A stretch of DNA of 64,000 nucleotides. It comes from Lancefieldella parvula_C (GTDB lineage: Bacteria > Actinomycetota > Coriobacteriia > Coriobacteriales > Atopobiaceae). Below the pieces are notes generated by a model that ran no database searches, was not told the origin of the DNA, and saw nothing but the letters and a program-made list of their open reading frames with translations. Of this stretch, positions 27,112 to 36,379 are shown piece after piece; the first letter of the stretch is position 1, and each line of letters starts with the position of its first letter. The translations under genes were made by a program, and so were the position numbers. The DNA lies in NCBI RefSeq assembly GCF_000758945.1, contig NZ_JRND01000014.1, forward strand, positions 60,700-124,699. The letters run 5' to 3'.

Positions 27112-28641
27112 CTATCGGCGAGGCCTGGCGTTGTTTCCACGAAGCCTGTCCGATGCAGAAGGTCCTAAATCAATTCTGCGCCTTCCGGAGGCGTCTGTCG
27201 TAATACGGCCTTGAGGGGTGTCGTCATCTCTTGAGCGCAAAACGCCTCGTGATGGGCGCGCGGAGCTTTGTGCGCTGCTCTTAGGGCGAGAAGAACGTGG
27301 GAGTGGCATGCCTACTCCTACCCCACCGTCAACCATGGTAAGACCAGCAAAACCTGGAGCATCAAAGGTATCCTGCTCTTCAGCTATGCTCCAAGAAGCG
27401 CGCTGCCTATCGTACTCGGTTTCTGGAAGCCTTGACTGCCTTGAAACAGACATCAAAAGACCAACCATCAAGATACTAGACATGATGGTTGAACCGCCGT
27501 ATGAGATAAACGGCAGAGGCTTACCAGAAAGAGGCAAAAGGCCCAAAACACCACCGATGTTAACAAAGGCCTGAATGATAAACATAGAGGTACAACCTGC
27601 AGCAATAAGCCTGCCGGTCAAATCTGGTGCATAGCGAGCAATCTTAAAGCCTGCCCACACCAGTGCGCCAAATACAGCCAAAAGACCCAAAACGCCAATA
27701 AAGCCCAGCTCTTCTCCAATAACCGCAAAAATAAAGTCATTGTGAGCCATAGGCAGATAGGAATATTTCTGGCGAGAAAAACCAAAGCCAACACCAAAAA
27801 TACCGCCAGAGCCAAAGGCATAAAAGCCCTGTGCAAGCTGATAACCTGCACCGTAATAATCGGCCCAAGGGTTGAACATAGTCACAACGCGAGCACGAGA
27901 ATAATCATCTTTAAGAGATAAGAAGACAAAGCCAATAAAGCCAGCAACAGCAATAGTTGCCAGAACCCTTCGGTCAACATCGGCAAGGTAGCCAATGACC
28001 AAAAGTGTTCCCACAATAATCAATGTGGAGCCCTTGTCTGGCTGGGCCAAAATAAGAAGCAGTGGCGCAAGCGCAGCAATAGCAAACTTTTTAAAGAACT
28101 CCATCTGATCTATGGTCTGATCGATAAAGTACTGCTGAGCCAGGTACGAGACAGAAATTAAGATGGTAATCTTTGCAAACTCAGACGGCTGGAAAGAAAA
28201 CGGTCCAATTGAAATCCAACGGGTTGCACCATATGCATCAGCGCCAGCAATAGGAGTAAAAATAATTGCCAGCATTCCAATGGTCACAACCCAGATAGGT
28301 ACCTGGAGATTTCTTACTACTGCACGGTAGTCAATGCGAGAAACAATAAACGCTAACGCAACTCCTGCCGCAGCAAAGCCAAGCTGACGCTGCACGTAGT
28401 AGAAGGGGTTATAGCCCATGTCCTCAGAAGTCATTGCAGAAATCGAGGATGCGGAATAAATCATTACCAGGCCAAAGCACACCAGAATAGCCGTTGATAC
28501 CAGAAGCACCAGACGAGGCTGCATAAAACGCTCTGGAATAGCACCAAAGCGGCCTTTAGCCTGCGAGCCCTCGGAAGATTTCTGGCGAGAAGTACGTGGT
28601 TGCTGCGCGCGCTCCCCTGTTCTGTTTCTGCTGGTAGCCAT
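27112..28641 (-). CDS. ftsW: Lipid II polymerase FtsW (SEDS family)
   Basis: FtsW polymerises glycan strands at the septum together with FtsI. The 509-residue protein has a basic ~45-residue tail, ten hydrophobic segments, and the SEDS marks WISIGPFSFQPSEFAKI, ILAQPDKGSTLII, the outer loop with GFGFSRQKYSYLPMAHNDFIF split at residue 20, and GKPLPFISYGGS. A ~110-residue R/S/P-rich cytoplasmic tail follows. The start ATG overlaps the murD stop by one base (TAATG), so the pair is translationally coupled. The rodA paralogue is not in this window. Confidence 0.94.
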   Translation of the reverse strand: MATSRNRTGERAQQPRTSRQKSSEGSQAKGRFGAIPERFMQPRLVLLVSTAILVCFGLVMIYSASSISAMTSEDMGYNPFYYVQRQLGFAAAGVALAFIVSRIDYRAVVRNLQVPIWVVTIGMLAIIFTPIAGADAYGATRWISIGPFSFQPSEFAKITILISVSYLAQQYFIDQTIDQMEFFKKFAIAALAPLLLILAQPDKGSTLIIVGTLLVIGYLADVDRRVLATIAVAGFIGFVFLSLKDDYSRARVVTMFNPWADYYGAGYQLAQGFYAFGSGGIFGVGFGFSRQKYSYLPMAHNDFIFAVIGEELGFIGVLGLLAVFGALVWAGFKIARYAPDLTGRLIAAGCTSMFIIQAFVNIGGVLGLLPLSGKPLPFISYGGSTIMSSILMVGLLMSVSRQSRLPETEYDRQRASWSIAEEQDTFDAPGFAGLTMVDGGVGVGMPLPRSSRPKSSAQSSARPSRGVLRSRDDDTPQGRITTDASGRRRIDLGPSASDRLRGNNARPRR

Positions 28642-30044
28642 TATCGACCGCTCTCTTTTTGAGCAAGATCTGCCACCAGCTGTTTAAAGACACGACCACG
28701 CTGAGCCATGCCTGTGAACTCGTCAAATGAGGAACATGCTGGTGAGAGAAGCACTACAGAACCTGGACGAGCAAGCTCTACCGCACGGTCAAAAGCTTCA
28801 TGCATATGAGGCTCTTCTACCACTTCTGCATGGCCGCCAGAAACGCGGCGAAGCGCCTCTGCAAAGCGAGGACCTGCCTCTCCAAAGCAGATTGCGTATG
28901 CACAGGTAGCGGACACCTTCTGAGCGAACTCATCAAGCTCTGTGCCCTTATCGTGACCACCAAGTAGCAAAATAACGTCTTTACCTGGGAACGAAGTTAA
29001 TGATTTTTCAACTGAATCAGTGTTTGTTGCTTTGGAATCGTTAACGTACAAAACACCATTAACCGTATCAACTGGCTCAATTCTGTGCTCAAGCGGCATA
29101 AAGTCCAACAGGGCATGCCTAATAGAAACAATATCAAGTCCCAGGAATAGGCCACATGCAGCTGCAGCAAGAGCGTTGAGTGCATTGTGCGCTCCCCTAA
29201 TGTGGAGTGCATCAGCTGCTACAAGCTCCATCTCTTTACCAGATAGCCTGACTACCAGCGCACCAGTGCGTACAAAGGCGGCGTTTTGTGTACCGGGATC
29301 TGTCTGAGCAAGATGGCATACGGCAATGCCTCGAGCCTCAAGGCGAGAAGACACGTCTTGGCAAAACTCATCCAAGTCAGAAACAATTGCCAGGTCATTT
29401 GCATCAAGGTTGGCAAAAATCTTCTCTTTAGCTGCTGCGTACGCCTCGAGTGAACCATGCCACTCAAGGTGATCAGGCGTAATGTTTAAAAGCATTGCAA
29501 CGTGAGGATGCAATTTTTGAGTAGTAGCAAGCTGGAAGCTTGAAAGCTCTGCTACAAACCAGCTCTTAGGCTTTCTCTCTGCAAGTTGGTCAGTAATAGT
29601 AAGACCAATATTGCCAACAGCGCTTGCATCAAGACCCGCATACTGCAGAATAGACGTGGTCAAGCTTGTGGTAGTAGTTTTACCGTTTGTGCCGGTAATA
29701 CCAATCCACTGTGAAGGACTCTCTTGATAGGCAAACTCTGGCTCGCCCATAATCTGCTTAGAAGCTGCCTTTGCACTTAAGAACAGCTCAGAGGTGTCTG
29801 GAATACCAGGAGATGCAATAGTCAAGTCAAAGGTACCCTTAACTTGATCAGAGCCGCATTGTACCTGTACGCCTGAGTCTGCAAGCTCTTGGATCTTCTC
29901 GCCAACAGTAGCATCTGCGCCGCCCACAAGAGTTACGGAAGACACACGACCCTCTGGCTGCTGCAGCAAATACGTGCAGACAGAGACGCCGGTCTTACCA
30001 AAACCAAGAACACATACATTTCCAAGTGTTTCTAGAAGCGACAC
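28641..30044 (-). CDS. murD: UDP-N-acetylmuramoyl-L-alanine--D-glutamate ligase
   Basis: MurD adds D-glutamate to UDP-MurNAc-L-Ala. The 467 residues open with VLGFGKTGVSVCTYLL. The ATP loop is GITGTNGKTTTTSLTTSI, the domain-2 mark is NITPDHLEWHGS, and the ending has HRIEPV, NDSKATNTDSVEKSL, LLGGHDKG and LSPACSSFDEF. The start is GTG at 30044, preceded by AAAGGATC. It lies 29 bp after mraY and overlaps ftsW by one base. Confidence 0.95.
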   Translation of the reverse strand: MSLLETLGNVCVLGFGKTGVSVCTYLLQQPEGRVSSVTLVGGADATVGEKIQELADSGVQVQCGSDQVKGTFDLTIASPGIPDTSELFLSAKAASKQIMGEPEFAYQESPSQWIGITGTNGKTTTTSLTTSILQYAGLDASAVGNIGLTITDQLAERKPKSWFVAELSSFQLATTQKLHPHVAMLLNITPDHLEWHGSLEAYAAAKEKIFANLDANDLAIVSDLDEFCQDVSSRLEARGIAVCHLAQTDPGTQNAAFVRTGALVVRLSGKEMELVAADALHIRGAHNALNALAAAACGLFLGLDIVSIRHALLDFMPLEHRIEPVDTVNGVLYVNDSKATNTDSVEKSLTSFPGKDVILLLGGHDKGTELDEFAQKVSATCAYAICFGEAGPRFAEALRRVSGGHAEVVEEPHMHEAFDRAVELARPGSVVLLSPACSSFDEFTGMAQRGRVFKQLVADLAQKESGR

Positions 30045-30073
30045 GCAGGCGATCCTTTCCTAGGGCAATACCT

Positions 30074-31105
30074 TTAATGAAGCTGGAAGTACAGGGCAAA
30101 TCCCAGAGCAGCAAAGGCACCAGAAATAATCCAGAACCTAAAGACAACTTTTGTCTCGTTCCAGCCAAGTTTCTCAAAGTGATGATGCAGTGGAGCCATC
30201 AAGAATACGCGCTTTTTAGTTGCTTTGTAGCTGACAACCTGAATGATAACGGACAGTGCCTCGATGATAAAAAGACCACCCATGACCAGGGAAACTACCT
30301 CGGTCTTAGTGAGAACGGCCAGAGCTGCAAAGGCAGCACCCCAGGCAAGAGAGCCGGTATCGCCCATAAAAATGCTTGCAGGATAGCTGTTAAACCACAA
30401 AAAACCAATACAAGCGCCGGCGATAGATGCGGCAAAAACAGCAAGGCTACTCTCGCCATAGCGGAAAGCTACCGCCGCCATAAAAATCATGACAACCATA
30501 ACGCAGCCACCAGCCAGGCCATCAAGACCGTCGGTCAGATTGACAGCGTTGGAAAGGCCTGCCATGAGCAAAAAGACAAAGAACAGGTACAGCCAAGGAA
30601 TAGAAAGTACGTTTCCACCTAAATTGACCGTAGTAGTGAGGATGCCCAGGTTGATATCAAGGCCACCGGGGAACGCAATAATAGGAGTAATACCCCAAAT
30701 ATTGACTGCTGCCAGGCAAAATGCCACAGAAATGGTAATAAGTCCAGCCATCTTCTGAGATGCGGTAAGGCCAAGGCTTCTACCATGAGCAACAGACTCG
30801 ATATCGTCCAGAAGACCAAGCGAGCCTGTGAGCAGCATAGCTGCCATAGCAAGAATGAGGTCGGTGTTCCACTGAGCAAGTGCAATACAGGTCAGCACAA
30901 TGCTTACCAGCATAACGACGCCGCCCATAGTAGGAGTACCCTGCTTGACCAGGTGCTGCTGAGGGCCGTCAGCACGAACCTGCTGACCCACTCCCTCTTT
31001 CTTCATCAGTTTGATGAAGAGCGGCATTAAGACCAAAGTGATGATGCAGGAGACACCAAGCGCAACAAACACCTGGTATGTTGGGTAAATAGTCTGGTAA
31101 AACAT
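30074..31105 (-). CDS. mraY: Phospho-N-acetylmuramoyl-pentapeptide transferase
   Basis: MraY moves phospho-MurNAc-pentapeptide onto undecaprenyl phosphate, making lipid I. The 343-residue protein has about ten membrane segments with the family loops QHLVKQGTPTMGG, LLDDIESVAHGRSLGL, the catalytic NLTDGLDGLAGG, FLWFNSYPASIFMGDTGSL and MAPLHHHFEKLGW with the histidine triplet. ATG overlaps the murF stop by one base. Confidence 0.96.
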   Translation of the reverse strand: MFYQTIYPTYQVFVALGVSCIITLVLMPLFIKLMKKEGVGQQVRADGPQQHLVKQGTPTMGGVVMLVSIVLTCIALAQWNTDLILAMAAMLLTGSLGLLDDIESVAHGRSLGLTASQKMAGLITISVAFCLAAVNIWGITPIIAFPGGLDINLGILTTTVNLGGNVLSIPWLYLFFVFLLMAGLSNAVNLTDGLDGLAGGCVMVVMIFMAAVAFRYGESSLAVFAASIAGACIGFLWFNSYPASIFMGDTGSLAWGAAFAALAVLTKTEVVSLVMGGLFIIEALSVIIQVVSYKATKKRVFLMAPLHHHFEKLGWNETKVVFRFWIISGAFAALGFALYFQLH

Positions 31106-32541
31106 TACTCAGTAACTCCTTTTACAAAAATATCAAGCTGGGCAGACCTCGATGCCTTGGCGAGAAGAACGTCTCCTTGCGCAAGTACTGGTCCGAGCAC
31201 GGAAAGTGCTTCGTTGACATCACTGAACTGTTCAATTTTATCTTCCGAGAATCCCATAACGCGCGCAGCTTCAACCATTTCACGCGCGGCTCCCGTGCCT
31301 ACAAAGGCAACAAGGTCTGGGTTCTTAGCAGCAATATAGGCACCCACATAACCGTGAAGGCGCTTCTCCTCTGGTCCAAGCTCACCAATCTCTCCGATAA
31401 GAGCAATGCGGCGACCTACCGCTGGCATCTGCATCAACACGTCAAGCGCTGCAGCTGTTGAGTTAGGGCTTGCGTTGTAAGAATCGTCAATAATCTTGGC
31501 ACCACAGGGTGCGTCAAGTACCGAAAGACGCATACGAGTGGCAGGCATCTGCTCAATAGCCTCTGCAGCAGCGTCAAGATCAAGACCAAGCGTCTCTATA
31601 GCCTCAAGTGCCAAAAGAAGGTCGTCTACCACAACGCGCCCAGGTACCTCAAGGGTTACCGTGCGTGACCAGCCGGACGCAGCAACGATGGTGGCAGTTG
31701 GAAGGCCTTCCTCGTCAAGCGTAACCTGCTGTGCGCTCATGACGTCAGCCTCTGTTGCGCCCACTGTCTTGCAAACAACGTGAGCAGGGCGAGCAAACTC
31801 GTCTGCAATGAACTTGGTGTAATCCCCTGCCGAAGCCTGAATAAGCGTAGGCTCAATTGAGCCAAATGCGCACATGCCAGAAACAATCTCTGCCTTGGCG
31901 CGCGCAATGTTTTCTCTGCTGCCGAGAAGACCGATGTGGCTGGTACCAACATTGGTAATGACCGCCACTGTTGGACGGGCAACAGAGGTAAGCCTGGTAA
32001 TCTCACCGGCATGATTCATGCCCAGCTCAAGCACAAGTACCTCAGTGTCTTCTGGAGTAGAAAGCACCGTGAGTGGCAGGCCAATAAGGTTGTTGTGATT
32101 GCCGGCGGTAGCATGTACGCGACGGGTTGCGCCGATGCCGCGACGGAGCATTTCTTTGGTGGTAGTCTTACCAACCGATCCAGTTACGCCCACAACCAGC
32201 CAGTTTGGATGGGCTTCTCGCCAGGCAGCGGCAAGAGCCAGCAGGAACGCCTCACAGTCATCATCAGCGGCTTCAAGAACGCTGACTCCGGTGGCGGCCA
32301 GGTTGTCGAGCAGATTGTCTGCTACAGGCTCAGATGCCACTACAACAGCAGCGCCCGCCTGGGCAGCAGATAAAAGATACGAGTTTCCATTGACCTTCTC
32401 GCCAGCAAAGGCCACGAAGAGCGAGCCGTCCTGGACCTCGCGGGAGTCAATGACGGCCGAGCCCGCAACCTCGCGAGTTCCACGGTGGAGCAGCTGTGCG
32501 TGAGTAGCTGCGACTATCTGTTCAACCGAAAGCTTAACCAT
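31105..32541 (-). CDS. murF: UDP-MurNAc-tripeptide D-alanyl-D-alanine ligase
   Basis: MurF adds D-Ala-D-Ala to complete the pentapeptide precursor. The 478 residues include AVIDSREVQDGSLFVAFAGEKVNG (given in parts: IDSREVQDGSLFVAF and AGEKVNG), the ATP loop VVGVTGSVGKTTTKEML, ELGMNHAGEI, NVGTSHIGLLGS and DDSYNASPNS. AGGAG lies before its ATG. In most clusters murE sits between ftsI and murF; here the two are adjacent and murE is absent. Confidence 0.96.
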   Translation of the reverse strand: MVKLSVEQIVAATHAQLLHRGTREVAGSAVIDSREVQDGSLFVAFAGEKVNGNSYLLSAAQAGAAVVVASEPVADNLLDNLAATGVSVLEAADDDCEAFLLALAAAWREAHPNWLVVGVTGSVGKTTTKEMLRRGIGATRRVHATAGNHNNLIGLPLTVLSTPEDTEVLVLELGMNHAGEITRLTSVARPTVAVITNVGTSHIGLLGSRENIARAKAEIVSGMCAFGSIEPTLIQASAGDYTKFIADEFARPAHVVCKTVGATEADVMSAQQVTLDEEGLPTATIVAASGWSRTVTLEVPGRVVVDDLLLALEAIETLGLDLDAAAEAIEQMPATRMRLSVLDAPCGAKIIDDSYNASPNSTAAALDVLMQMPAVGRRIALIGEIGELGPEEKRLHGYVGAYIAAKNPDLVAFVGTGAAREMVEAARVMGFSEDKIEQFSDVNEALSVLGPVLAQGDVLLAKASRSAQLDIFVKGVTE

Positions 32542-32549
32542 GAGCTCTC

Positions 32550-34349
32550 CTAGTTATTGATTGGTTGAATATTAAGGCGTGTAGCTGCGTCTTTTGCAAA
32601 TTGCGAGAAGACCACAGCAGCAGATTGCGATGCAAGCTGGTGGGTATCGTTAAGACCAACGTAAACCATCAGGTCAGATTCTGAAGGGTTCACGATACCG
32701 CAGAAAGAGTCAACAAAACCGGAATTCTCGCCGTACGAGCCGGTTTCTTCCACAACCTGCTGGCCAGTACCTGTTTTACCAGCAACGGTATAGCCATAGA
32801 TGCCTGCACGAACACCGGTGCCTTCTTTGACAACAGTGGTCATCATGTCAAGCTCGGCTGAAGCTGTGGAAGCGGAGATAACGTCTTTAGTAGGCCAGGT
32901 AACCTCTTGACCGCCCTTTGAAACCATAAAATGCGGAGTCACCATAGTTCCCTTATTGGCAACAGCGGTGTACGCGCGAATAACCTGGATAAATGGAATT
33001 GCAAGGCCCTGACCAAATGCCATGTTTCCGCCAGTTGGACCCTCGTATTCGTCCAGAGAGCGAACAATTCCTGTAGCCTCTCCTGGGAAGTCAATGCCTG
33101 TGGTGTGTCCAATGCCGAACTTATCAATTCCTGCCGCGAAGCGCTCATCACCTATGAGCTGCGTCTCAAGGAAAGCCATACCAACGTTAGAAGAACGCCT
33201 GAGCATCTCTCTTACGCTCATGTCCATGGCGCTGGTACGCCAGTCGTCGTCGGTAACCTTGTTATCGCCAACTTTGAGCTCGGTTGGGATATTGAAGGTT
33301 GAATTTGGACCAAAGAGGTTGTCATCTATACCAATTGAGGTAGTAATTACCTTAAATACGGAGCCTGGCTCATAGATACTTGAGACAAGCTTGAGGTTGA
33401 GAGATTCGTAGTCAACGCCGTTATCGCTCTTAAAATCTGGCAGAGGGTATGAAGCTGCGGCATAAATCTCTCCGGTACGAGGATTCATAGCCATGATTGA
33501 GCCACCCTGCTGGGCCTCAAAGTCTTTTACTGCAGCAGTCAGCTGCTCTTCTGCCTTCTTCTGCAGCTCAATATCAATGGAAAGAACAATATCCTGGCCG
33601 TTTTGTGCCTCAGTGATGTTTGAAGTACCGCCCGCAATTGGCGTACCACCAGCGCCGGTCTCTACAATCATGTGACCGTTAGTGCCCGCAAGGATATCGT
33701 TGTAGTAATACTCCAGGCCAGAAGCGCCCTCATTATCAGCGTTTACAAAGCCTAGAATCTGAACGCCAACGTTGCCATATGGATAGACACGCTTGGTGTT
33801 GTTAACAAAATAGACGCCTTTGAGGTTTTTCTCGTCAAGTGCTTTTTCAATCTTGGAAGCGGTATCCGTGTCAACACGACGACGCACGTAAACAAAGGTG
33901 GTGTCTTGCTGCAGGTCCCCAAGATAGTCTGAAGGACTTCCGCCTAGAAGCGAGGCAAAAACCTGAGCTACAGTGCTGGCGTCTTTGATCTCTGAAGGAT
34001 TGGCGTAGATGTCTTTGCAATCAACGCTCATGGCCAAGACGTTGCCGTTGCGGTCGTAAATGGTACCGCGGCGAGCGTGCAAGACAATATCGTTTGTGCG
34101 GTTATTCTCGGCACCCTTTGCAAGATCTGCTGCCGTAAAGATTTGCAGCCATGCAAGCCTTAAGACGACAATTGCCACCATAATAGCCATAGCAGCTGCT
34201 ACGCGACGGAGTCTGCCTTCATGGCCAACACCGTCCGAGCCACCGCTGCTACCACGATGACCACGAAAATGCACACGAGAGGCCTCGTCGTACGAGGCCT
34301 CAGGAGTTTTTCTGCGCGATGCGCGAGTATGTCGATTCTGCGTACTCAC
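32550..34349 (-). CDS. ftsI: Septal peptidoglycan transpeptidase FtsI (PBP2/3 class B)
   Basis: This class B penicillin-binding protein crosslinks septal murein as the partner of FtsW. The 599 residues have a ~50-residue polar tail, one membrane segment (AAAMAIMVAIVVLRLAWLQI), the dimerisation part with ARRGTIYDRNGNVLAMS, and the transpeptidase with EPGSVFKVIT (SxxK), RRSSNVGMAF (SxN) and VAGKTGTGQQ (KTG). No PASTA repeats are present. The start is probably GTG at 34349, 16 bp after the ftsL stop, with a poor ribosome binding site that suggests coupling. Confidence 0.95.
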   Translation of the reverse strand: MSTQNRHTRASRRKTPEASYDEASRVHFRGHRGSSGGSDGVGHEGRLRRVAAAMAIMVAIVVLRLAWLQIFTAADLAKGAENNRTNDIVLHARRGTIYDRNGNVLAMSVDCKDIYANPSEIKDASTVAQVFASLLGGSPSDYLGDLQQDTTFVYVRRRVDTDTASKIEKALDEKNLKGVYFVNNTKRVYPYGNVGVQILGFVNADNEGASGLEYYYNDILAGTNGHMIVETGAGGTPIAGGTSNITEAQNGQDIVLSIDIELQKKAEEQLTAAVKDFEAQQGGSIMAMNPRTGEIYAAASYPLPDFKSDNGVDYESLNLKLVSSIYEPGSVFKVITTSIGIDDNLFGPNSTFNIPTELKVGDNKVTDDDWRTSAMDMSVREMLRRSSNVGMAFLETQLIGDERFAAGIDKFGIGHTTGIDFPGEATGIVRSLDEYEGPTGGNMAFGQGLAIPFIQVIRAYTAVANKGTMVTPHFMVSKGGQEVTWPTKDVISASTASAELDMMTTVVKEGTGVRAGIYGYTVAGKTGTGQQVVEETGSYGENSGFVDSFCGIVNPSESDLMVYVGLNDTHQLASQSAAVVFSQFAKDAATRLNIQPINN

Positions 34350-34365
34350 AACGTATATTTTACGC

Positions 34366-34785
34366 CTAAGCGTTGTCGCTTACATCTACAACAGGACGAT
34401 TTGTCTCAAGAGTCATGCCGTAATTCTGAGTAGCAATACGCTCAATACGTGTAGTGCTTGCAAGCAGGGAGCGAGAAACGCGCAGGGAATCGTTAGTTGC
34501 GGTTGTTGCGCGCATTTCATTTCTGATGACGTTGTTAGCCTGAAGAGTTGAAACCGTAGCGGTAGAGATACCAATACGGACAACACCAAGCGTCAAGAAG
34601 AGTGCTGCAGCAACAGCAATAAGCTTGACACGCTGAATGAACTGGCTGCTTACGCCACGGCGAGCATCAGCATCAAGGCCGCCACCAGGGACAACCTCAA
34701 AAGATGAGCGAGTGCTCTGTTCAGGAGCGTACTCATGCTCAAACTGAGTTGTGCGTGCTACAGCTTCTGATCCGTAACGTGCCAT
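34366..34785 (-). CDS. ftsL: FtsL-like division protein
   Basis: The 139-residue protein has a polar N-terminal half, one membrane segment (VKLIAVAAALFLTLGVVRIGI, about residues 53-73) and a short outer coiled coil ending in RIATQNYGMTLET, the form of FtsL/DivIC proteins. Sequence conservation in this family is low, so the name rests on topology and on the place between rsmH and ftsI. AAGGG lies before the ATG. FtsL bridges FtsQ and FtsB to the FtsWI synthase. Confidence 0.82.
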   Translation of the reverse strand: MARYGSEAVARTTQFEHEYAPEQSTRSSFEVVPGGGLDADARRGVSSQFIQRVKLIAVAAALFLTLGVVRIGISTATVSTLQANNVIRNEMRATTATNDSLRVSRSLLASTTRIERIATQNYGMTLETNRPVVDVSDNA

Positions 34786-34843
34786 TAAACTTCAATCCCT
34801 TCAAAAACTTCTTCACAACAAGCAACAAGTGCTATGGGGTACT

Positions 34844-35827
34844 TCATTTCTCTGGGTCGCGTTTAACCGCTACCCTCATCAGGGCACTTCTCGCCCTTGG
34901 GTTGCGCTCAATCTCTTCTGGAGTTGCCACAAGAGGTTTGCGCGTAATCACGTCAACTATCGGCACTTGACCGCACATACAAACCGGAAGGTCTGGCGGG
35001 CAGATACAACCTTGACTGAGCTCGGAGAACACGTGCTTGACAATGCGATCTTCAAGCGAGTGGTACGAGATAACGCAAATCCTGCCTCCTGGATTAGCCC
35101 AGGCAATTGCACAGCGTAGTCCGCGCTCCAAAACCTCAAGCTCGTGGTTCACTTCAATACGAAGTGCTTGGAACGTCTTTCTGGCGGGATGTCCGCCGTG
35201 ACGACGCGCTGCTGCGGGAATTGCCGCCTTGATTACCTCAACAAGCTCAAGCGTCGTTTGGATGGGACGCTTTTCTCGCGTTTGTACAATGCGTCGTGCA
35301 ATGCGTGAGGCAAATTTCTCGTCTCCGTAAATTCGAAGGATTCGGGCGAGGTCGGCTTCGTTGTAGGTGTTGATGACCTCTTGTGCAGTTGGAGTTTGTT
35401 TGCCCGGGTCCATTCGCATATCCAACGGGGCATCTTCGTGGTACGAAAAGCCTCGCTCTGGGATATCAAGCTGAGGAGAAGAAACACCAATGTCAAAGAG
35501 GAAACAGTCAACTCCGGGGACTTCTGCAGAGACGAGAAGTTCATCGAGATTGCCAAAGTTTCCCTTAAGCGGCAAAAACTCCGCGTTTGGTACTTCTTGC
35601 TTCAGACGAGCAGCTGCTGCTTGATGAGCCATTGCGTCCTGATCAATTCCAATGGAAAGACCGTCTGGAGCAATCAGCTTTGCCATCTCTACGGTGTGAC
35701 CCGCTCCTCCCAAGGTGCAGTCGCAAACAACTTCACCTGGCTTGGGGTCCAGCTCGCGCAGCACTTCTGCAAGCATTACTGGTTGGTGCCGATATTCGAC
35801 TTTCAAGTTACCGTCTTCTACCTTCAC
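34844..35827 (-). CDS. rsmH: 16S rRNA (cytosine-1402-N4)-methyltransferase
   Basis: RsmH (MraW) methylates N4 of C1402 in 16S rRNA. The 327 residues carry HQPVMLAEVL, DCTLGGAGHTVEMAKL for SAM binding, FDIGVSSPQLDIPERGFSYH split around residue 115, and a final ISYHSLEDRIVKH with a four-cysteine segment (CICPPDLPVCMCG). The start is GTG at 35827. The 16-bp gap to mraZ contains a copy of the GGCGAGAA motif (35832-35839) directly at the ribosome binding site. Confidence 0.95.
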   Translation of the reverse strand: MKVEDGNLKVEYRHQPVMLAEVLRELDPKPGEVVCDCTLGGAGHTVEMAKLIAPDGLSIGIDQDAMAHQAAAARLKQEVPNAEFLPLKGNFGNLDELLVSAEVPGVDCFLFDIGVSSPQLDIPERGFSYHEDAPLDMRMDPGKQTPTAQEVINTYNEADLARILRIYGDEKFASRIARRIVQTREKRPIQTTLELVEVIKAAIPAAARRHGGHPARKTFQALRIEVNHELEVLERGLRCAIAWANPGGRICVISYHSLEDRIVKHVFSELSQGCICPPDLPVCMCGQVPIVDVITRKPLVATPEEIERNPRARSALMRVAVKRDPEK

Positions 35828-35842
35828 GATCTTCTCGCCTCA

Positions 35843-36277
35843 CTAGGCGCCAAAGATGAGGTCCTCGAGCGTTGCAACGCGGTCATCTGCCGAGAAGAGG
35901 CTGTTCCACTTGTTGGTGTTCCAAATCTCAAAGTGGTCGCCGTTACCGACAATGGTGACGTCGCGGTCAAGCTGGAGCTTCTCCCTAGCCTGTGGATCGG
36001 ACTCGTCAATCTTTCCCAGAGCAACGCGGCCGGCCGAGTCAATGTCGACGGTTGTTGCTGCTGCGTTCAGCATGCGAAGTGCTGTGACGTCGTCGCGGTT
36101 CCTTGGGTTGAGGTTCAGACTTGCAATCCAAGCCTCATACGCCTCAGGTGAGTAGCCGTAAAGCGCGTCCTGTCGACGGAGCAAGATGACGACATCGCCA
36201 AGCTGCTTGCGCTGAGGTGCAGGAAGAGTCACGCGAATCTTGGAGTCCAGCGAGCGCTGATACTGACCAGTAAGCAT
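35843..36277 (-). CDS. mraZ: Transcriptional regulator MraZ
   Basis: MraZ is an AbrB-like ring-forming DNA-binding protein that represses its own division cluster. The 144 residues begin MLTGQYQRSLDSKIRVTLP and contain the two DxxGR-type repeats (LDSKIRVTLP and IDSAGRVAL). The frame is open to 36553, but the family start MLTGQY at 36277 has AAGGGGGAG just before it. It is the first gene of the 18-kb cluster. A four-box operator lies ~115-150 bp upstream, and a 9-bp inverted repeat is in its leader. Confidence 0.95.
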   Translation of the reverse strand: MLTGQYQRSLDSKIRVTLPAPQRKQLGDVVILLRRQDALYGYSPEAYEAWIASLNLNPRNRDDVTALRMLNAAATTVDIDSAGRVALGKIDESDPQAREKLQLDRDVTIVGNGDHFEIWNTNKWNSLFSADDRVATLEDLIFGA

Positions 36278-36303
36278 GTCTCCCCCTTTCACGTTGGCGC
36301 CCC

Positions 36304-36343
36304 TTGCCGCGCGGGCTGTGTTTGTGTTGTGTGTGCGCGGCAA
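36304..36343 (-). promoter_or_regulatory. 9-bp inverted repeat in the mraZ leader
   Basis: TTGCCGCGC (36304-36312) and GCGCGGCAA (36335-36343) are perfect inverted copies around a 22-base spacer that is CA-rich on the transcribed strand. The expected RNA hairpin would stand 27 bases before the start codon. It has no T run, so it is not a terminator. It may slow ribosome loading, stabilise the mRNA or be a protein site. Confidence 0.45.
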
Positions 36344-36379
36344 CGCTTGGGCATAGTCCGTCGATTGAACGTGAAATAA

